The notes: generated by a model from the letters alone, not told the origin. A stretch of DNA of 7,022 bases from Alphaproteobacteria bacterium (GCA_016869335.1 VGEJ01000133.1:1-7022); one strand, 5' to 3'; positions 1 through 5,610 are shown, counted from the stretch's first letter. Numbers and translations: made by a program.

Positions 1-669
1 CGCGGCGCCGACGCCATCGGCGCGGCGGAGCGCACCGCCGAGTGGCTCCGCTACTACTCGCCCAAGCGCATCCACGCGCAGCTCTTGCAGGTGCACATGC
101 TCAAGGACCTGCCCGTGCGCAGGGTGCTCGAGGTCGGTCCGTACTACGGGCTCGTCACCGCGATGCTGGATAACGCCGGTTTCGCAGTGACGACGCTCGA
201 CCTTGGCGAGCGCCGCTTCCACGGGCCGTGGCCGCACCTCACGATGGACCTGACCGCGCCGGACCCCGACCTGCTCCGCGGCTACGACTGCATCATGTGC
301 TGTGCCACGCTCGAGCACATCCCTTTCGAGAGCGCGACCGCGGCGGTCGAGGCGTTCTGGGCCGCGGGGGTCCGCTTCGTTGTCGTCTCCGTGCCCTACG
401 AGAGCACGCAGCTCTTCTTCCAGCTCTATCTGAACGCCCACACGCTGCGTGAGAGCTTCGCGCTCAAGAAGCTCCGCGCGCTGCGCACCTTTCGGTACGA
501 CCTCGCCGCCGACCCTTACGGCCACAAGTGGGAGGTCGGCTATCGCGGCTACCCGCTCCGCCGCTACGAGGCGATGCTGCTGGCGCCCGGCTTCCGGCTG
601 GCGCGACGCGATTTCTCGTACCCCTGCTTTTGTGTTTTTCATCTGCTCGAACGCCCCGCAACCGCCTAA
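1..669 (+). CDS. Class I SAM-dependent methyltransferase, 5'-truncated by window edge
   Basis: The reading frame is open from base 1 to the TAA at 667-669 and gives 222 visible residues. The residues before the first possible starts (TTG at 85, ATG at 97) look like real protein (AEWLRYYSPKRIHAQ), and those starts lie directly before motif I. I therefore take the gene to begin outside the window. Visible features of a Rossmann-fold methyltransferase are motif I VLEVGPYYG (visible residues 42-50), an acidic residue ending strand beta-2 (TLD, about 67), MDL around 82-84 (motif II position) and a CATLEHIP segment (about 101-108) matching the post-motif-II LEH signature of Methyltransf_11/23-like enzymes. 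The C-terminal half contains aromatic-rich strands (SYPCFCVFHLLER) typical of the last beta hairpin. The substrate cannot be told. The stop overlaps the stop of the convergent methyltransferase by 4 bases. The fold assignment is firm; the biological role is unknown. Confidence 0.8.
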   Translation, partial: RGADAIGAAERTAEWLRYYSPKRIHAQLLQVHMLKDLPVRRVLEVGPYYGLVTAMLDNAGFAVTTLDLGERRFHGPWPHLTMDLTAPDPDLLRGYDCIMCCATLEHIPFESATAAVEAFWAAGVRFVVVSVPYESTQLFFQLYLNAHTLRESFALKKLRALRTFRYDLAADPYGHKWEVGYRGYPLRRYEAMLLAPGFRLARRDFSYPCFCVFHLLERPATA

Positions 670-1427
670 GCGCGAACCAGCCAGATCGATGAGCCAGACT
701 CGGCGATCGCGCCGGTCCGCCACAGATAGTGGACCGACCACAGCACGCGCAGGACGCCACCAAGCAGGAGCCCGCCGAGGACGTATTGCTCGCTGTACCA
801 GCGCCAACTGTAGAGCGCGTCGTACTCGTAGGGCAGGCAGATGTCGTGCACGTGAACCACGACGTCGCGCGGCAGCACCGCGATGACCTCGAGGAACAGG
901 TAGGGCACGTCGGTGCCGTTGAAAGCGTCGTGCGAGCCGTCGATGAAAAGCACATCGCCGGCGGCGAGATCGGCCAGTCGCGCCAGCGGAACCTCGAGCA
1001 CGTGCGCGGCGATGACCTCGTTGGCGACTTCGGCGATGGCCGCGCGCGGCGCGGGATCGATCGCAGTGATGTGGCTGCCGGCGCCCAGCGCGCGGCGCAT
1101 GATCTGTGTGCTGTTGCCGCTGCCTACCTCGATGACTCGTCGCGGCTTCCGCGCGCGGAGGAGCGCGAACAGCGAGATCGTATCGGCCCCCGCGAAGTAG
1201 CTGTTCTCGGCCAGATCGCCGAGCTCGCGCGCGGCTTCGTCCTTGCTGCCCCGATAAGTGGCGAGAAACGACGCATCGTAGTCGGCGACCACGGCGCGAA
1301 GCGCGGCGTAGACGTGCTCGCCTGAGCAAGGGCGCACCATCCCCTTCGGTTTGCGGGCGATAACGATGTAGGGATCCTCGCGCAGGAGGATCTTGCGGGC
1401 GAGCGTGATCCTCTTGCTGAGCTTCAT
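666..1427 (-). CDS. Class I SAM-dependent methyltransferase (Methyltransf_24-like)
   Basis: 253 residues from ATG at 1427-1425. Motif I is VIEVGSGNS (98-106), followed by AIDP (122-125, acidic end of beta-2 that would bind the SAM ribose), LFIDGSH (160-166), then VHVHDICLPYEY (191-202). The IDGSH and HDxxxP pattern is that of the Methyltransf_24 group, often found in surface-polysaccharide or small-molecule modification loci. A hydrophobic stretch near 215-235 (EQYVLGGLLLGG) is a family-like segment and probably not a membrane anchor. The frame stays open upstream to 1598, but that extension is Arg-rich, overlaps the divergent small gene and is not methyltransferase-like. MKLSKRITLARKILL is a natural N terminus. 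No clear Shine-Dalgarno sequence is visible; ATG at 1469 is an alternative start. It converges on the first methyltransferase. The acceptor substrate is unknown. Confidence 0.82.
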   Translation of the reverse strand: MKLSKRITLARKILLREDPYIVIARKPKGMVRPCSGEHVYAALRAVVADYDASFLATYRGSKDEAARELGDLAENSYFAGADTISLFALLRARKPRRVIEVGSGNSTQIMRRALGAGSHITAIDPAPRAAIAEVANEVIAAHVLEVPLARLADLAAGDVLFIDGSHDAFNGTDVPYLFLEVIAVLPRDVVVHVHDICLPYEYDALYSWRWYSEQYVLGGLLLGGVLRVLWSVHYLWRTGAIAESGSSIWLVRA

Positions 1428-1515
1428 CGATGCGCGCCGGCGGTAGGGGATCGGCGTATCCAACCCCATCGTGCTATGTTCGCACAACCAGCTCCGCGAA
1501 ACTCGGGCGAGTGCG

Positions 1516-1734
1516 ATGCCGATCTTGCGCCACCTCCTCCTGAGAGCGGCCGTTCGTGCCGCGACCGATCCGGCCGTGCGCCGGCATGCCCGCCGCATCT
1601 ATGAGAGCGAGCTCAAGCCCCGCCTCGGCGCCGCGCTGGCCGAGGCGCGGGAGGCCGCCCGCGACAACGATCCGCGGACCGACCCGGCCGGTTTCGCGAA
1701 AGCCCTCTTCGGCCGCCTGCGCGGCTTGCGCTAA
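1516..1734 (+). CDS. Small basic hypothetical protein, 72 aa
   Basis: 72 residues from ATG 1516. A start at GTG 1471 would add MLCSHNQLRETRASA, which looks less natural. The protein opens with a hydrophobic/basic helix (MPILRHLLLRAAVRAA), followed by a segment rich in charged residues and Ala (YESELKPRLGAALAEAREAARD). It ends with DPRTDPAGFAKALFGRL and a basic tail. No signal-peptide cleavage site or convincing transmembrane segment is seen; two or three amphipathic helices are likely. From memory, short proteins with this LLLR...DP.V...A...Y..E.KPR...A....A......DPR.DP..FA layout occur in other alphaproteobacteria, which supports a real gene, but I cannot name a family or function. It is divergent from the methyltransferase (88-base gap) and its stop overlaps that of the DUF6898-like gene by 4 bases. 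No strong ribosome binding site is visible. Confidence 0.6.
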   Translation: MPILRHLLLRAAVRAATDPAVRRHARRIYESELKPRLGAALAEAREAARDNDPRTDPAGFAKALFGRLRGLR

Positions 1735-1742
1735 CGCGCCGC
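1721..1742. terminator. Bulged hairpin with both convergent stop codons in its loop
   Basis: GCGGC (1721-1725), TT bulge, GCG (1728-1730), loop CTAA (1731-1734), CGC (1735-1737), GCCGC (1738-1742): eight G-C pairs with a 2-base bulge. The loop CTAA is exactly the shared TAA/TAG stops of the 72-residue gene and the DUF6898-like gene. It could mark transcript ends in both directions, but there is no T-run, so termination strength is doubtful. Confidence 0.3.
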
Positions 1743-1925
1743 CTGCTTGGCCAGCACGTAGCGTAGCCTGCTGACCGCCAGCCGGGCGAGTGCGTGCGCC
1801 CCGCGGGCGGCATCGCCGCCGATCGACACCTCCGTGTGCGAGGCCGGATCGAGCGCCGATACCTTCACGTAGCCGCCGACCTGGCGGTACTCGAGGAGCA
1901 CACTCGTCTCATCGAGTGTGCTCAA
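1731..1925 (-). CDS. DUF6898-like small protein downstream of hemA
   Basis: 64 residues if started at TTG 1925-1923, which overlaps the hemA stop (TGA 1924-1922) in a TTGA junction. The core, VLLEYRQVGGYVKVSALDP (9-27), then TEVSIGGD (31-38) and an Ala/Leu/Arg helix ending RLRYVLAKQ, matches my recollection of DUF6898, a family of about 60 residues in alphaproteobacteria. The fold looks like a beta-strand pair followed by one helix. Function is unknown. The overlap implies translational coupling to hemA, and no Shine-Dalgarno sequence is visible. GTG at 1967 or 1937 (inside hemA) and GTG at 1901 are other possible starts; the homology-like part begins only at residue 9. An 11-bp perfect hairpin covers codons 1-10. 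The codons there (ACA, AGT) are less GC-biased than those of the neighbours, so either the RNA structure is selected or the true start is 1901. Confidence 0.68.
   Translation of the reverse strand: MSTLDETSVLLEYRQVGGYVKVSALDPASHTEVSIGGDAARGAHALARLAVSRLRYVLAKQAAR
1896..1923 (-). repeat. Perfect 11-bp inverted repeat (hairpin) at the hemA/DUF6898 junction
   Basis: GAGCACACTCG (1896-1906) and CGAGTGTGCTC (1913-1923) are exact reverse complements separated by TCTCAT. In the minus-strand mRNA the stem begins at the third base of the TTG start codon of the DUF6898-like gene and ends in codon 10, one base after the hemA stop begins. No T-run follows, so it is not a standard terminator. It could hide the start until a ribosome finishing hemA opens it, act as a processing or stability element, or be a protein-binding palindrome. 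Confidence 0.7.
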
Positions 1926-3145
1926 GCCGCTACCCACGCCAGGCGCGGCAGATCCATCTGTCGCCACACCCGATCGAGCGCATAGACCAGCTCGTCGATC
2001 ATCTCGTCGCTGTGCAGGGGCGAGGGCGTGAAGCGCAGCCGCTCCGAGCCCCGCTGCACGGTCGGATAGTTGATCGGCTGGACATAGATCGCGTGCTCTT
2101 CGAGCAAGGCATCCGATACCGCCTTGCAGCGCGCCGCATCGCCGACCAGGACGGGCACGATGTGGCTGACCGAGGGCATCACCGGCAGTCCCGCGCCGGC
2201 GAGCAGCCGCTTGAGCCGCGCCGCCTGCCGCTGATGCCGCTCGCGGAGTTCGCCGGCCCGGCGGACGTGGCGGATGCTGGCCAGCGCGCCCGCCGCCAAC
2301 ACGGGCGACAGCGATGTCGTAAAGATGAAGCCCGAGGCGAAACTCCGCACCGCATCGACGATCGTGCCGCTTGAGGCGATATAGCCACCCATCACGCCGA
2401 ACGCCTTGCCGAGCGTGCCCTCGATGATTGTCACGCGGTCCATCACGCCTTCGCGCTCGGCCACACCGCCGCCGCCCGGGCCATAGAGGCCCACGGCGTG
2501 TACCTCATCGAGGTAGGTCAGCGCGTCGTGCCTCTCGGCGACATCGCACAGCTCTGCGATCGGCGCGATGTCGCCGTCCATCGAGTACACCGACTCGAAC
2601 ACCACCAGCCGCGGCAGGTCCGGGTTGGTCTCACCGAGCATCCGCTCGAGATCGCCGGGGTCGTTGTGCCGGAAGATGCGCTTCTCGGCCCGGCTGAGTC
2701 TGATGCCCTGGATGATCGAGGCGTGATTCAGCGCGTCCGAGAAGATGACGCACCCGGGCAGCACCTGACCCAGCGTGCCGATGGCCGCCTCGTTGGAGAT
2801 ATAGCCCGAGGTGAACAGGAGCCCCGCCTCCTTGCCGTGGAGGTCGGCCAGCTCCCGCTCCAGCAGCACGTGATAGTGGTTGGTGCCCGATATATTGCGT
2901 GTGCCGCCCGAGCCCGCGCCAACGTCGTCGAGCGCCTGTTTCATCGCGCCGATGACACCGGGGTGCTGCCCCATGCCGAGGTAGTCGTTGCTGCACCATA
3001 CGGTCACCGGACGGGGGCCGGAGGCGGCATGGCGAGTGGCGTGCGGGAAGTCGCCGGCGTGGCGGGTGAGGTCGGCAAAGACGCGGTACCGCCCTTCCTG
3101 TTTGAGTTGCGCCAGCCGGTCGGCCAGGAATTGCTGCCAATCCAT
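1922..3145 (-). CDS. hemA: 5-aminolevulinate synthase
   Basis: PLP-dependent alpha-oxoamine synthase that condenses glycine with succinyl-CoA to 5-aminolevulinate, the first step of the C4 (Shemin) haem/tetrapyrrole pathway; cytosolic homodimer. 407 residues from ATG 3145, close to the roughly 409 of well-known alphaproteobacterial HemA proteins. Motifs in order: CSNDYLGMG (51-59), GSGGTRNISGTNHYH (78-92, substrate binding), FTSGYISNEA (111-120), SDALNHASIIQG (136-147, with the His that stacks on PLP), ESVYSMDGD (184-192), LDEVHAVGLYG (212-222, Asp213 contacting the PLP ring nitrogen), GTLGKAFG with Lys247 forming the PLP Schiff base, and the C-terminal YVQPINYPTV and ERLRFTPSP blocks typical of ALAS. 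Upstream in-frame starts (ATG 3163, 3199) add unusual residues; MDWQQFLADRL matches usual ALAS N termini and has a weak AGG 7 bases upstream. Cotranscribed with the DUF6898-like gene and divergent from gcdH. Confidence 0.97.
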   Translation of the reverse strand: MDWQQFLADRLAQLKQEGRYRVFADLTRHAGDFPHATRHAASGPRPVTVWCSNDYLGMGQHPGVIGAMKQALDDVGAGSGGTRNISGTNHYHVLLERELADLHGKEAGLLFTSGYISNEAAIGTLGQVLPGCVIFSDALNHASIIQGIRLSRAEKRIFRHNDPGDLERMLGETNPDLPRLVVFESVYSMDGDIAPIAELCDVAERHDALTYLDEVHAVGLYGPGGGGVAEREGVMDRVTIIEGTLGKAFGVMGGYIASSGTIVDAVRSFASGFIFTTSLSPVLAAGALASIRHVRRAGELRERHQRQAARLKRLLAGAGLPVMPSVSHIVPVLVGDAARCKAVSDALLEEHAIYVQPINYPTVQRGSERLRFTPSPLHSDEMIDELVYALDRVWRQMDLPRLAWVAA

Positions 3146-3184
3146 CGGGCGGCCTAGTTCCATGTTAGCATTGCGCTTGACCGC

Positions 3185-3213
3185 ATTGTGCCACAGCACG
3201 GTTAGCGTGTCGT
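3185..3213 (-). promoter_or_regulatory. Candidate sigma-70 promoter for hemA
   Basis: On the minus strand a -35-like ACGACA (3213-3208) is separated by 17 bases from a -10-like CACAAT (3190-3185). Each matches the consensus at 4 of 6 positions. Transcription would start near 3178, leaving a leader of about 33 bases before the ATG at 3145. The match is moderate, but the spacing and position are right. Confidence 0.4.
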
Positions 3214-3218
3214 TAGCG
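3201..3218. repeat. Direct repeat GTTAGCG with 11-bp period (candidate operator)
   Basis: GTTAGCG occurs at 3201-3207 and again at 3212-3218, an 11-bp period of about one helical turn, which would put both copies on the same DNA face. The copies lie in the spacer and over the -35 of the candidate hemA promoter. A third GTTAGC is at 3164-3169 in the hemA leader. This arrangement suits a regulator that binds direct repeats, but no known operator was recognised. The gap 3146-3267 is otherwise featureless, and I saw no convincing gcdH promoter in it. Confidence 0.4.
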
Positions 3219-3267
3219 GGGCCGTGTAGGCGCGCGCCGTTGACGCGAGATTGATCGGTGTTCCGCC

Positions 3268-4479
3268 ATGACGCAACCTCTGATTGCTAAATCGGGAGCG
3301 CGTGAGTCGACCTTCCGCTGGGATGATCCTCTGTTGCTCGAAGACCAGCTCCGGGAAGACGAGCGTCATGTCCGCGACACCGCGCGCGCCTACGCCCAGG
3401 ACCGGCTGATGCCGCGGATTCTCGAGGCGAATCGACAGGAGCGTTTCGATCGCGCGATTCTGAACGAGATGGGCGCACTCGGGTTCCTCGGATCGACGCT
3501 CGTCGGCTATGGCTGCGCCGGGGTGAACCACGTTTGCTACGGGCTCCTCGCGCGCGAGATCGAGCGGGTCGATTCGAGCTATCGCTCGGCAATGAGCGTT
3601 CAGTCCAGTCTGGTCATGTACCCGATCCACGCCTACGGCTCGGAGGAGCAGCGCCAGCGCCTGTTGCCGCGCCTGGCGACGGGCGAGCTCGTCGGCGCAT
3701 TCGGTCTCACCGAGCCCGATCACGGCTCCGACCCGGGTGGAATGCAAGCGCGCGCGCGGACCGTCGCCGGCGGCTTCGTGCTCGATGGCACCAAGACCTG
3801 GATCACCAATGCGCCCATCGCCGATGTGTTCGTGGTGTGGGCCAAGAACGACGCCGGCGCAATTCGCGGCTATCTGCTCGAGCGCGGCATGAGCGGGCTG
3901 ACCACGCCCCGAATCGAAGGCAAGTTCGCGCTCCGCGCCTCGACCACCGGGCAGATCGCGATGGCCGGGGTGTTCGTGCCGGCGGCAAACGAGCTCCCGG
4001 GTGTCAGCGGACTCAAGGGGCCATTCGGGTGCCTAAACAAGGCCCGCTTCGGCATCTCCTGGGGTGCGCTCGGCGCCGCCGAGTTCTGCTGGCACGCCGC
4101 CCGCCGATACGCCCTCGAGCGCAGCCAGTTCGGCCGGCCGCTGGCCGCCAATCAGCTCATCCAGAAGAAGCTCGCCGACATGCAGACCGAGATCACGCTC
4201 GGCCTCCAAGCCTGCCTTCGTATCGGCCGCTTGCTCGATGAGGATCGCGCCACCCCCGAGATGATCTCGTTGCTCAAGCGCAACAATTGCGGCAAGGCAC
4301 TCGACATCGCCCGGGCGGCGCGTGACGTGCACGGCGGCAACGGCGTGTCCGACGAGTACCACGTCATCCGCCACGTCATGAATCTCGAGGCGGTGAACAC
4401 CTACGAGGGCACCCACGACATCCACGCCCTGGTGCTCGGCCGCGCCCAGACCGGCATCCAGGCATTCACGGGCGGCTGA
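3268..4479 (+). CDS. gcdH: Glutaryl-CoA dehydrogenase
   Basis: FAD-dependent, decarboxylating acyl-CoA dehydrogenase converting glutaryl-CoA to crotonyl-CoA plus CO2, in lysine, hydroxylysine, tryptophan and glutarate breakdown; electrons pass to ETF. 403 residues. It starts MTQPLIAKSG and enters the family sequence at FRWDDPLLLEDQL (16-28). Visible blocks are LAREIERVDSSYRSAMSVQSS (94-114), FGLTEPDHGSDP (145-156), TKTWITN (175-181), LKGPFGCLNKARFGISWG (249-266), QLIQKKLADMQTEI (296-309), DVHGGNGVSDEY (353-364) and the catalytic NTYEGTHD with Glu380. Residues that mark glutaryl-CoA specificity in the human enzyme (Arg94, Ser98, Tyr369, Glu370 of the mature form) correspond to Arg106, Ser110, Tyr379 and Glu380, all kept. 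The usual DSGYRS reads DSSYRS. Length is normal for a bacterial GCDH. No strong ribosome binding site is seen before ATG 3268. It is monocistronic, with no CoA-transferase or LysR gene beside it here. Confidence 0.96.
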   Translation: MTQPLIAKSGARESTFRWDDPLLLEDQLREDERHVRDTARAYAQDRLMPRILEANRQERFDRAILNEMGALGFLGSTLVGYGCAGVNHVCYGLLAREIERVDSSYRSAMSVQSSLVMYPIHAYGSEEQRQRLLPRLATGELVGAFGLTEPDHGSDPGGMQARARTVAGGFVLDGTKTWITNAPIADVFVVWAKNDAGAIRGYLLERGMSGLTTPRIEGKFALRASTTGQIAMAGVFVPAANELPGVSGLKGPFGCLNKARFGISWGALGAAEFCWHAARRYALERSQFGRPLAANQLIQKKLADMQTEITLGLQACLRIGRLLDEDRATPEMISLLKRNNCGKALDIARAARDVHGGNGVSDEYHVIRHVMNLEAVNTYEGTHDIHALVLGRAQTGIQAFTGG

Positions 4480-4495
4480 CGGGAGCGGCTCAGCC
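4474..4495. terminator. Small dyad spanning both convergent stop codons of gcdH and hom
   Basis: GGCTGA (4474-4479) and TCAGCC (4490-4495) form a perfect 6-bp inverted repeat with a 10-base loop. It contains the gcdH stop (4477-4479) and the hom stop (4492-4490, minus strand). With only 10 bases between the two genes it is the only candidate bidirectional 3'-end structure. There is no T-run on either side, so intrinsic termination would be weak; it may only protect 3' ends or be coincidence. Confidence 0.25.
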
Positions 4496-5503
4496 AACCG
4501 CACCCTCGAGCTTCAACAGATCGGCGATGATGGCGTAGGCAGTCGGCACAGGCCCGGCGCCGGCGCCAACGATCGTGGTCTCGCCGAGCAGGTCGGTCGT
4601 GAAGGTCAGCGCATTCGTGACCCCGCCGACGCCGGCGAGCGGATCGCTCAGCGGCAGCGCCATCGGCCGGACGCTCGCCTCCAGCTCGCCGTTCCGGCGC
4701 GCGACCGTGCCGATCAGCTTGTAGCGGCAGCCCTCGGCCGCGGCCCGCGCGATATCGTGGGGCGTGATGCCGGTGATCCCCTCGCACGGCGTCGTGGCCG
4801 GATCGAGTGCACCGCCCATCAGCGCGTTGGCGAGAATCACCACCTTGGCGAGGGCATCGCGGCCACTCACGTCGGCCTCAGGATTGGCCTCGGCGTAACC
4901 GGCGGCCTGAGCGGCGGCGAGCGCGGCAGCGTATCCGGTCCCGGCCTCCATGGCGCCGAGGATGTAGTTCGTCGTGCCGTTGAGGATGCCGCGCAGGCCC
5001 GTAATCGTCGTGCCGGCAAGGCAGTTGCGGGCGAGGTTGAACACCGGCGTGCCGCTCATCACGGTGCCCTCGTACAGGAACTGCATCCCGTGGGTGGCGG
5101 CGAGGGCGCTCAGCGCGCGATGATGCAGCGCGACCGGACCCTTGTTGCATGTCACGACGTTGCGGCCGGCTTCGAGCGCAACGCGACAATGGCTGGTGGC
5201 CGGCTCGCCGGTGACCAGGTCGGTGACCGAGAGTTCGACGACAGCGGTGCCGTTGCTCTCGCGGATCATCGTCAGCGCATCCCAGTTGCGCGTATCGGTC
5301 GTGAAACGACCATGGTGCCGGACCTCGGCGAGACAGCGGACGAGATCCAGGCCAGCGGGATCGAACACGGTGCCGAAGCGCAGATCGCTGATCGCGACCA
5401 CCCGGCAGCCGAGGGCGCGCACGGTGCCGGCCGCGTCGGCCAGGAGCGACGCCAGCGCCTGGCCGACGACACCGAATCCAACCAGCGCCAGCCGCTGCTG
5501 CAT
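4490..5503 (-). CDS. hom: Homoserine dehydrogenase, short form lacking ACT domain
   Basis: NAD(P)H-dependent reduction of aspartate-4-semialdehyde to homoserine, the branch point to threonine, isoleucine and methionine; cytosolic. 337 residues from ATG 5503. The N-terminal Rossmann domain has GFGVVG (9-14) and CNKGP (119-123). The catalytic/dimerisation domain has YEGTVMSGTP (144-153), RGILNGTTNYIL (171-182), YAEANPEADVSGRDALAK (203-220, with Glu205, Asp216 and Lys220 at the positions of the yeast residues Glu208, Asp219 and Lys223) and GITGITPHDI (242-251). It ends GVTNALTFTTDLLGETTIVGAG (294-315) plus a final helix. The usual bacterial enzyme of about 430 residues carries a C-terminal ACT domain for threonine feedback; this one stops before it. 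ATG 5503 is chosen over the in-frame GTG 5509 because GGAGG lies 8 bases before the ATG and only 2 bases before the GTG. Divergent from an EamA exporter. Confidence 0.92.
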   Translation of the reverse strand: MQQRLALVGFGVVGQALASLLADAAGTVRALGCRVVAISDLRFGTVFDPAGLDLVRCLAEVRHHGRFTTDTRNWDALTMIRESNGTAVVELSVTDLVTGEPATSHCRVALEAGRNVVTCNKGPVALHHRALSALAATHGMQFLYEGTVMSGTPVFNLARNCLAGTTITGLRGILNGTTNYILGAMEAGTGYAAALAAAQAAGYAEANPEADVSGRDALAKVVILANALMGGALDPATTPCEGITGITPHDIARAAAEGCRYKLIGTVARRNGELEASVRPMALPLSDPLAGVGGVTNALTFTTDLLGETTIVGAGAGPVPTAYAIIADLLKLEGAVG

Positions 5504-5510
5504 CGCCACT

Positions 5511-5518
5511 CCCTCCCC
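5511..5518 (-). promoter_or_regulatory. Ribosome binding site of hom
   Basis: On the minus strand GGGGAGGG (5518-5511) contains GGAGG (5516-5512), 8 bases before ATG 5503. It is the strongest Shine-Dalgarno sequence I found in the window and decides the start codon in favour of ATG over GTG 5509. Confidence 0.75.
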
Positions 5519-5539
5519 TGCCGCCTCACGGGCGCGGCG

Positions 5540-5568
5540 ATGTTAGGGGGTGGACGGCGCACTGCCAA
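5540..5568 (-). promoter_or_regulatory. Probable sigma-70 promoter of hom
   Basis: On the minus strand TTGGCA (5568-5563, 5 of 6 to the -35 consensus) is followed after exactly 17 bases by TAACAT (5545-5540, 4 of 6 to the -10 consensus). Initiation near 5533 would give a leader of about 30 bases with the ribosome binding site well placed. This is the best promoter candidate in the window. Confidence 0.6.
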
Positions 5569-5581
5569 CCGTCGCCAGCGC

Positions 5582-5610
5582 TTGTGACCGGCTCGCAACT
5601 GGAGTAAGCA
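5582..5610 (+). promoter_or_regulatory. Weak candidate promoter of the EamA transporter gene
   Basis: TTGTGA (5582-5587, 4 of 6 to the -35 consensus), then 17 bases, then TAAGCA (5605-5610, poor -10). It lies back to back with the hom promoter, about 13 bases from its -35. The poor -10 makes this tentative. Confidence 0.2.

Noticed and set aside
1475..1480. TATGTT as a -10 element for the 72-residue gene
   Set aside because: No acceptable -35 sequence lies 16-18 bases upstream.
1428..1598. N-terminal extension of the second methyltransferase up to base 1598
   Set aside because: The added residues are Arg-rich and unlike the family, and overlap the divergent 72-residue gene; ATG 1427 gives a natural N terminus.
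2498..3157. A 219-codon open frame antisense to hemA
   Set aside because: It mirrors hemA codon structure and has no recognisable domain; long antisense frames are expected at this GC content. The same reasoning removes 729-1325 and 4757-5587.
3177..3205. TTGACC with a following GGTTAG as a gcdH promoter
   Set aside because: The -35 is good, but the -10 matches only 2 of 6 at 17-base spacing, and alternatives are no better.
3229..3238. GGCGCGCGCC, a 10-bp palindrome before gcdH
   Set aside because: An alternating GC run in a GC-rich intergenic region, too low in complexity to call an operator.
3240..3256. TTGAC/TTGAT elements before gcdH as an FNR-type box, since haem genes are often oxygen-controlled
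   Set aside because: The matching ATCAA half-site at the right spacing is missing; the two elements are direct, not inverted, repeats.
5520..5538. GCCGC...GCGGC dyad just upstream of the hom ribosome binding site
   Set aside because: Only 5 bp with a 9-base loop, and it abuts the likely transcription start; not distinguishable from chance.
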